Shown here piece by piece: positions 13,416 through 17,272 of a DNA stretch of 30,402 nucleotides. The first letter of the stretch is position 1. Every line of letters begins with the position of its first letter. The translations under genes were made by a program, and so were the position numbers. Location of the stretch: positions 1 to 30,402 of the IMG/VR virus record IMGVR_UViG_3300035034_000835; one strand, given 5' to 3'. The notes below the pieces were generated by a model. It worked only from the letters and a program-made list of their open reading frames with translations, was not told the origin of the DNA and did not search any database. The stretch comes from a virus.

Positions 13416-13967
13416 ATGAACACCTTCACTGACGAGGCCATCAAGGTTCTCATGAACGCGCCGATTGCTCCCCCAGAGGTCGGGAGAGTCACGGCCCTGC
13501 TGGACGACATCCGCCGTCACCTGCCTCACGGTGCTTCCATCGATCACACATACGACCCCGATCTGCACAACCTCGTGATCACCCTTGACCCGGTCGCGGT
13601 CAGTGAGTCCGGACGGCTCGTGCAGCCGACCGTCGAGGCCACTGCCCTTGTCCGTATCGAGGCCAGTGGCAACCCCGAGGTCATGATCGAGGAAATCCCC
13701 GACATGGAAGGAATTCTGTTCCCCTACGGCATCACCCACCGAGAGGGTGTGCTCGACGCCGACTTGGTCGAGTACAACACCGAGACGTACAGCGTGACGT
13801 TCCCCGTGTCGCTCGTCATCGAAGTGGGCGTGGCCTGCATGACTAGCGACGGCAGGCTCACTGCTCAGGAGCAGGAGCGCGTCGAGTCGCTCGCCGCCGA
13901 CGAGATCGACCTGCCCAACAACGTCTACGTTGACCGCGCAACGCTCAACTCCGTTGAGATTGACTGA
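13416..13967 (+). CDS. 183-aa acidic protein of unknown function
   Basis: ATG at 13416 after GACAGGGACACAC. The product is rich in Asp and Glu and in beta-type segments (NLVITLDPVAVS, ATALVRIEASG, TYSVTFPVSLVIEVGVAC). A short helical N-terminus and a C-terminal DRATLNSVEID frame this core. No cysteine cluster, membrane segment or catalytic motif is seen. The single-gene unit architecture matches its neighbours. A surplus of acidic residues is compatible with a DNA-mimic or protein-binding factor, which is a guess. Confidence 0.75.
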   Translation: MNTFTDEAIKVLMNAPIAPPEVGRVTALLDDIRRHLPHGASIDHTYDPDLHNLVITLDPVAVSESGRLVQPTVEATALVRIEASGNPEVMIEEIPDMEGILFPYGITHREGVLDADLVEYNTETYSVTFPVSLVIEVGVACMTSDGRLTAQEQERVESLAADEIDLPNNVYVDRATLNSVEID

Positions 13968-13987
13968 CTCACTTGTCGGGGGTCGAT

Positions 13988-14016
13988 TTGACAACGGCTC
14001 CCGACTCCGGTACTGT
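13988..14016 (+). promoter_or_regulatory. Middle-region promoter 6, -35 inside an inverted repeat
   Basis: TTGACA (13988-13993), 17-bp spacer, TACTGT (14011-14016). GTCGGG at 13975-13980 and CCCGAC at 14000-14005 form an inverted repeat that flanks the -35 box. This could be an operator or a terminator stem. Confidence 0.82.
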
Positions 14017-14055
14017 TCTCAGTGCACGGCCTCACTACCACACTAGGAAATCAAA

Positions 14056-14433
14056 ATGACACCCCGCGACCTGCTCCACTCCACCGGCTTCCCAACCACT
14101 CCGGAGGCGCAAGCGTTCGCCACCCGGGTGCTCGACGCCGTCCGTGAAAACATTGACTACGGCACCGACGCCGCCGACATTCCGCACGAGGCAGCCGACT
14201 CCGCTGCAAACCTCGTCTACACCCTCGACATCCGCGAGGCGTTCGACGCTATGGGCGGACTCGCCCTGCTCGATCTCGTGACGTTGGAGCATGGGGACGA
14301 GATCGTGGGCCTCGCGTTTCAGCAGGGCTCCGGCCAGTACCCCGGAGGCACCGACGCGGTCGGCGTGTTGGCGCTCTACACAGCAGCCCTCGCCCTCGCT
14401 AATGAGGCATTCCGCGCCCTCGATCTCGCATAA
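14056..14433 (+). CDS. 125-aa helical acidic protein of unknown function
   Basis: ATG at 14056 after CTAGGAAATCAAA. The protein begins MTPRDLLHSTGFPTTPEAQA and is mostly alpha-helical and alanine-rich (ATRVLDAVRENIDYG, EAADSAANLVYTLDIREAFD, LALYTAALALANEAFRALDLA). Charged residues lie on one face, which suggests a helical bundle. It has no cysteine and no known motif. Two strong hairpins follow the stop. It is another one-gene unit of the promoter array. Confidence 0.75.
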   Translation: MTPRDLLHSTGFPTTPEAQAFATRVLDAVRENIDYGTDAADIPHEAADSAANLVYTLDIREAFDAMGGLALLDLVTLEHGDEIVGLAFQQGSGQYPGGTDAVGVLALYTAALALANEAFRALDLA

Positions 14434-14436
14434 CTC

Positions 14437-14510
14437 ATGGGGGCCGGGCGATCCCCTGTCGGATTGGAGCCCCCCATCCGGCCGCGCGTAGTGCCCGGGG
14501 CGCGCGACCG
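14437..14510 (+). terminator. Two consecutive GC-rich hairpins
   Basis: First hairpin: 14437-14444 (ATGGGGGC) pairs with 14469-14477 with one bulged C. Second: 14479-14488 pairs with 14501-14510 with one C-A mismatch. They fill most of the 174-bp gap before the next gene. The gap also contains an open frame from 14437 without a ribosome-binding site, which I do not count as a gene. Confidence 0.5.
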
Positions 14511-14535
14511 TCTCACTTTCTCGACTCACTTCGAT

Positions 14536-14564
14536 TCGACAAATTCGACAGAACGTAGTAACGC
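14536..14564 (+). promoter_or_regulatory. Middle-region promoter 7, degenerate
   Basis: TCGACA (14536-14541), 17-bp spacer, TAACGC (14559-14564). The spacing of the family is kept but both boxes are off-consensus. TTCGACA is doubled 9 bp apart, as CTTGACAA is in promoter 3. Expected to be weak or activator-dependent. Confidence 0.5.
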
Positions 14565-14607
14565 CCTCACTTCGGCTTCCGGCCACTTCTGATGACAGGA
14601 ACACAAA

Positions 14608-14985
14608 ATGAAAACCTTCACTACCACGTCGACCGAAATGGTCTGCACCGATTGCTATATTGCGCTTGTCAATGGTGATCCGCTCAGTGACGATTTGGAA
14701 CGGGCGCACCGCGAGGCCGGGCACGCCGACGAGGACGGGTCGCTGCAATGCGGCTCGCTTGACAGGCTCAACTACGCCGACGACGTGACGCCGGGCCTTA
14801 CCCACGAGGCCGTCGCCGATCGCTTGGGGATCACCGAGTCCGAGGCGTGGGAACTGATCAACGACGATCCGGACGCTTTTTATGCCGCGGGACGGGACGA
14901 TTTCTACCGTCCGTGGGGCGGGTGCTCCGGGTGCGGGTGCCCGTGGGCAGGCGTGTACGAAGGGGCCACCGTTTGGCACTACTGA
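14608..14985 (+). CDS. 125-aa cysteine-rich protein, probable zinc binder
   Basis: ATG at 14608 after GACAGGAACACAAA. An N-terminal CTDC pair, a single CGS cysteine near residue 48, and a C-terminal CSGCGC cluster could form one or two zinc sites. The middle has a helical HEAVADRLGITESEAWELI segment that reads like a helix-turn-helix, which suggests DNA binding. The product is acidic overall. It is a one-gene unit with a weak version of the array promoter and a hairpin beginning at its stop codon. Confidence 0.75.
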   Translation: MKTFTTTSTEMVCTDCYIALVNGDPLSDDLERAHREAGHADEDGSLQCGSLDRLNYADDVTPGLTHEAVADRLGITESEAWELINDDPDAFYAAGRDDFYRPWGGCSGCGCPWAGVYEGATVWHY

Positions 14986-15021
14986 AGTATCCTTCCCCCG
15001 GCTCCGGTCCGAGGAATACTT
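14985..15021 (+). terminator. Hairpin after the 125-aa zinc protein gene
   Basis: 14985-14993 (AAGTATCCT) pairs with 15012-15021 (AGGAATACTT) with one bulged A. It begins at the last base of the stop codon and ends nine bases before the next -35 box. Confidence 0.45.
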
Positions 15022-15030
15022 ATGCTCGAC

Positions 15031-15059
15031 TTGACAAACCCTCACGAGTGTGCTAGCCT
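15031..15059 (+). promoter_or_regulatory. Middle-region promoter 8
   Basis: TTGACA (15031-15036), 17-bp spacer ending TGTGC, TAGCCT (15054-15059). The leader ends GACTCCAAACAACAGG then ACAGAAACATG, nearly the same as that of promoter 9. Confidence 0.85.
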
Positions 15060-15103
15060 CACTAATGAGCACTTCGCTTGACTCCAAACAACAGGACAGA
15101 AAC

Positions 15104-15694
15104 ATGACAGACCGAACCTACTTCCTCGCCCTCACCATTGATTCGATGACTGGCGATCACATGCTTCGAGAGTGCAGCATCTTTGGTGTCGACCGAGCGC
15201 TCGCGGACGGCGGCTACGGGGACCTCGTGGACGTGGAGTACGACGTCCCAGCCGAAGATTCTGAGTATGGGTACCTGCACTTGGAGAACGGGTGCGAGTG
15301 CAACGGTGAGAACGACGAGGATGGCGATCCGGTCGACTCGTGCACGGCTCCGGACGATTCGATGCGACGCTGGGACATTCTGTCATTTTTCGGTGAGGTC
15401 GACGGTGACACTCTTCGCGAAGTGGTTTGGCAGGCGGGAGGCTACGTCCGTGACGAGCGAGACCTTGGCGCCACTATGGGTGTCCTGTCCGCCGACGGTG
15501 TCGCTCCGGCCGTATCGGTGGGATGCAGCGCGCAGGACGGGATCGCAAGCATCTATATCACTCCTGCTGCGACTCACGCGGAGTCGTTGTGTCTCGCTAT
15601 GACTGGCGGACGGCGGGGGCTCGGTCCTGTGGACGACGAGCACGGTATCCCGGTGAGGATGCTCGCGGACCTCGCTGCTGCACTCCGCCAGTGA
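15104..15694 (+). CDS. 196-aa very acidic protein of unknown function
   Basis: The start is placed at ATG 15104 after GGACAGAAAC; the frame is open to 15050 but that lies over the promoter. The N-terminal half is highly acidic and holds a cysteine group (CECNGENDEDGDPVDSC). A DILSFFGEVDGDTLREVVWQAGG helix and a region similar in style to substrate-binding folds follow (SVGCSAQDGIASIYITPA). No motif is recognised. The large negative charge, own promoter and early-type location make it a candidate DNA mimic or inhibitor of a host factor, an inference only. Confidence 0.75.
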   Translation: MTDRTYFLALTIDSMTGDHMLRECSIFGVDRALADGGYGDLVDVEYDVPAEDSEYGYLHLENGCECNGENDEDGDPVDSCTAPDDSMRRWDILSFFGEVDGDTLREVVWQAGGYVRDERDLGATMGVLSADGVAPAVSVGCSAQDGIASIYITPAATHAESLCLAMTGGRRGLGPVDDEHGIPVRMLADLAAALRQ

Positions 15695-15739
15695 CCGATC
15701 ACTGGTGAGTGAACGCGCGGCACCGATCACCGGTGAGTG
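15694..15739 (+). repeat. 18-bp direct repeats with palindromic core before promoter 9
   Basis: ACCGATCACTGGTGAGTG (15694-15711) and ACCGATCACCGGTGAGTG (15722-15739) differ at one base. The second holds the perfect 10-bp palindrome TCACCGGTGA. They end seven bases before the next -35 box, so they look like an operator pair 28 bp apart. A GGTGAGTGAACGCGCGGCACC segment here (15703-15723) recurs at 16066-16086. Confidence 0.75.
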
Positions 15740-15745
15740 CTCGAC

Positions 15746-15775
15746 TTGACAAGACGGGCACTCATCTGCTAAACT
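15746..15775 (+). promoter_or_regulatory. Middle-region promoter 9
   Basis: TTGACA (15746-15751), 18-bp spacer ending CTGC, TAAACT (15770-15775), the -10 closest to consensus in the array. It drives the 84-aa gene. Confidence 0.85.
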
Positions 15776-15820
15776 CATAAGTGAGCCGCACGGCTCGACT
15801 CCAAATGACAGGACAGAAAC

Positions 15821-16075
15821 ATGGCAACTTCTCCACTAGTTATCGTGACGGTCGAGGTCGTCGCCCCGGGATATGCGTCTCTCGTGGACGTGCCAATGGT
15901 GCCGAGTGACACCTACCTGAACCGCGCGGAACGCCGCGCCCGTATGGCAGTGGCGGTGAACGCCCTTCCCACTATGGACCTCGATGCGATCCGAACAATC
16001 GCAGTCGAGATCGACGGCGTGTCCGTGGCCTCCGGATGGGTCGTGGACGAGGGGTGGACCGCGATCGGTGAGTGA
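15821..16075 (+). CDS. 84-aa protein of unknown function, last of the promoter array
   Basis: ATG at 15821 after GGACAGAAAC, with a leader nearly identical to that of the preceding unit. The peptide starts with a beta-rich MATSPLVIVTVEVVAPGYAS, then a basic YLNRAERRARMAVAVNAL helix, and ends with VASGWVVDEGWTAIGE. It is the smallest unit of the array, and it carries the 21-bp repeat at its 3' end (16066-16086). No homology is recognised. Its leader and end repeats suggest it was copied with its control region from the unit before it. Confidence 0.7.
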   Translation: MATSPLVIVTVEVVAPGYASLVDVPMVPSDTYLNRAERRARMAVAVNALPTMDLDAIRTIAVEIDGVSVASGWVVDEGWTAIGE

Positions 16076-16090
16076 ACGCGCGGCACCCCG

Positions 16091-16114
16091 GGCCCTCGCC
16101 TCACGGCGGGGGCT
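16091..16114 (+). terminator. 9-bp tetraloop hairpin ending the middle region
   Basis: 16092-16100 pairs with 16105-16113 (one T-G pair) around TCAC, extendable by one G-U pair. It starts 16 bases after the 84-aa gene and precedes the repeat array. Followed by TCGCTCGTG, not a clean U-run. Confidence 0.55.
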
Positions 16115-16140
16115 CGCTCGTGTGCGGAGAGCGATGGCGG

Positions 16141-16263
16141 GTCACGGGCAGGGGTCCACGAGGGGTCACGGGCAGTAGGCGCAGTGCCACGGGCAGTAGT
16201 GTCACGGACAGTCACGTTCGACCGGCGGGGCAGTCACAGGGAGTCACTGGGAGTCACGGGCAG
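16141..16263. repeat. Iteron-like array: eight degenerate 11-mers, consensus GTCACGGGCAG
   Basis: Copies start at 16141, 16165, 16186, 16201, 16211, 16233, 16243 and 16253. Copies 1, 2 and 8 match GTCACGGGCAG exactly. Copies 3 (GCCACGGGCAG) and 4 (GTCACGGACAG) differ at one base, and 6 and 7 (GTCACAGGGAG, GTCACTGGGAG) at two. Copy 5 keeps only GTCACG. Spacings of 24, 21, 15, 10, 22, 10 and 10 bp are mostly near whole helical turns, so bound proteins would line up on one face. Such arrays bind initiator proteins at plasmid and phage origins, or regulators. Confidence 0.8.
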
Positions 16264-16354
16264 CGGCGGCCTTGGAGCGCGCCTGCGCGACTCGATTCGT
16301 CTGCTCGATAGTGGTAACCAACCTCACACCGTTTCATAAGGGGCCAGCCGAACT

Positions 16355-16390
16355 TATGTACGTACAATGTACGAATGTCCGGACAATGTA
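16355..16390. promoter_or_regulatory. Two 10-bp perfect palindromes 19 bp apart in an A+T-richer stretch
   Basis: TGTACGTACA (16357-16366) and TGTCCGGACA (16376-16385) are both perfect palindromes, and each runs into ATGTA so that ACAATGTA repeats at the same 19-bp interval. They look like operators for a dimeric DNA-binding protein. The region 16310-16412 is visibly richer in A+T than its flanks and could be a DNA-unwinding element. Confidence 0.7.
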
Positions 16391-16424
16391 GTTGCATATC
16401 GAACGATCAGATGCATGGGTCGGT

Positions 16425-16442
16425 GGGAGGGCGGGGCGGGGG
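16425..16442 (+). other. G-quadruplex-type sequence with one-base loops
   Basis: Runs of 3, 3, 4 and 5 G are separated by single bases A, C, C (GGGAGGGCGGGGCGGGGG). This meets the strict G3+N1 pattern for a very stable parallel quadruplex when single-stranded. Confidence 0.75.
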
Positions 16443-16446
16443 TGCA

Positions 16447-16523
16447 GGGGGCGGCAGCCCCCGCTGGGGGGTACGGGGGGCGAAGCCCCCCGGAGGTTAG
16501 GTTTGTGTCCGCGCGAAGCGCGG
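16447..16523. other. Three GC hairpins, two with GCGAAGC cores
   Basis: Hairpin 1: GGGGGC (16447-16452) and GCCCCC (16457-16462) around GGCA. Hairpin 2: CGGGGGGC (16474-16481) and GCCCCCCG (16485-16492) around GAA. Hairpin 3: CCGCGC (16509-16514) and GCGCGG (16518-16523) around GAA. GCGAAGC is known to form unusually stable mini-hairpins in ssDNA and occurs in single-strand origins and in Streptomyces telomere palindromes. Confidence 0.75.
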
Positions 16524-16551
16524 TCCTCACAAGCCCCTTGGGCGTAGTGAG

Positions 16552-16584
16552 CCCCTTGGTGCCGAGGGGTCGGGTTGTGACCCC
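16552..16584 (+). promoter_or_regulatory. Two overlapping, mutually exclusive hairpins
   Basis: Hairpin A: 16552-16569, CCCCTTG closed by CGAGGGG around a 4-base loop (one T-G pair). Hairpin B: GGGGTC (16566-16571) and GACCCC (16579-16584) around 7 bases. They share 16566-16569, so only one can form. This is the layout of an attenuator or switch, but no U-run and no regulator is seen. Confidence 0.4.
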
Positions 16585-16626
16585 GCGGTGTTAACCGAGG
16601 GGTGAGCGTCGTAGTATGGAGTGCGC

Positions 16627-16632
16627 TAACCT
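16627..16632 (+). promoter_or_regulatory. Probable late promoter, -10 only
   Basis: AGTGCGCTAACCT resembles the AGTGTGCTAGCGT -10 region of the middle promoters, and CTTTGTCAC follows as in their leaders. TAACCT is the -10. No TTGACA-like -35 is present at 16-18 bp. It lies 32 bases before the ATG of the first virion-module gene, so it may need an activator. Confidence 0.5.
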
Positions 16633-16664
16633 TTGTCACTGATACCCCTACACACGGAGCCGCT

Positions 16665-16961
16665 ATGCCGATCTCGAAGATCTACGTCGATTGCCCCGAC
16701 TGCAAGGGTCCCGGCCGGGCGGAGGTTCTGACGGACCGAGCGACCGGGGCGCGGCTGCAGATTGGCTGTCAGGACTGTGGACTGGATGAGATGTACCCGG
16801 AGGGCGGCCAGATGGACACCGCGTCCAACCAGTCCGCTGTCGCCCCTGCCAACACCCGCTCGTGGCCGGAGCACATCGGCGCGGGTTGGTACCGGCTGTC
16901 CAACGGACAGAAGGTGAGAGGTGGACCTGACGCGCGGAAGATGCAGGCAGCATTGGCGTGA
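16665..16961 (+). CDS. 98-aa zinc-ribbon-like protein opening the late operon
   Basis: ATG at 16665 after ACGGAG. The frame is open to 16602, but that would cross the proposed promoter. CPDC at residues 10-13 and CQDC at about 35-38 form a typical two-knuckle zinc ribbon. The C-terminal part has a short RSWPEHIGAGWYRLSNGQKVRGG stretch seen as a small beta motif (WYRLSNG). Its stop overlaps the GTG of the WhiB gene. Possible roles are DNA packaging accessory or transcription factor working with WhiB; neither is shown. Confidence 0.75.
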   Translation: MPISKIYVDCPDCKGPGRAEVLTDRATGARLQIGCQDCGLDEMYPEGGQMDTASNQSAVAPANTRSWPEHIGAGWYRLSNGQKVRGGPDARKMQAALA

Positions 16962-17272
16962 CACACCCACCTGTCTCCGCCCCATCGGCACTTCACATGG
17001 TCCCCTCGCACAATTGCCCCCGCGCCTGCTGCAACCACGACACTCTCTCGTCCAACACATGGTTCGAGCCCCCGCTCTCCTCGGCGGGTCGCAGCGCCAC
17101 ACAAGTCTGCATGTACGACTGTCCGGTGCGCGACACGTGCTTGCAGGACGTGATGACGCACTCACCCCAGCCTCCCGGTATCTGGGCGGGGCTGAACGAG
17201 AGGGAACGCATCACCCTGCACCGTAGAATGAAGAGGCGCACAAGCACAAGCACAAACGGGACGCCAGCATGA
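16958..17272 (+). CDS. whiB-like: WhiB-family Fe-S transcription factor
   Basis: The start is GTG 16958, overlapping the previous stop (GTGA); a later ATG at 16997 has no ribosome-binding site. The 104-aa product has an N-terminal cysteine group (Cys 20, 24, 25), then Cys 51, Cys 55 and Cys 61 in CMYDCPVRDTC, the G-I-W-A-G turn (about 74-78) and a basic tail (HRRMKRRT). This is the WhiB plan, a 4Fe-4S cluster plus SigA-binding turn and DNA-binding tail. The middle cysteines are spaced C-x3-C rather than the usual C-x2-C. Actinobacterial WhiB proteins bind region 4 of SigA, so it could activate or block promoters that lack a -35, such as the one just upstream. Confidence 0.88.
   Translation: MTHPPVSAPSALHMVPSHNCPRACCNHDTLSSNTWFEPPLSSAGRSATQVCMYDCPVRDTCLQDVMTHSPQPPGIWAGLNERERITLHRRMKRRTSTSTNGTPA

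Noticed and set aside
14437-14592. 51-codon open frame between the 125-aa genes
   Set aside because: No ribosome-binding site. It overlaps two hairpins and the next promoter, so non-coding is more likely.
14035-15105. Long minus-strand open frame (356 codons) opposite the middle genes
   Set aside because: It crosses two plus-strand genes, terminators and a promoter, has no ribosome-binding site, and is explained by GC-rich codon bias of the opposite strand.
15746-15775. Resemblance of promoter 9 to cluster A mycobacteriophage stoperators (CTTGACA and CACTCATC)
   Set aside because: The two halves are separated by extra bases and the match is not repeated at other promoters, so it is likely chance.
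16141-16263. CRISPR-like array
   Set aside because: Repeats are 11 bp, degenerate, and 10-24 bp apart, with no spacers of regular size.
16367-16594. Plus-strand open frame of 75 codons in the non-coding island
   Set aside because: It reads through the G-run and hairpins, has no ribosome-binding site and an odd Gly/Pro-rich composition.
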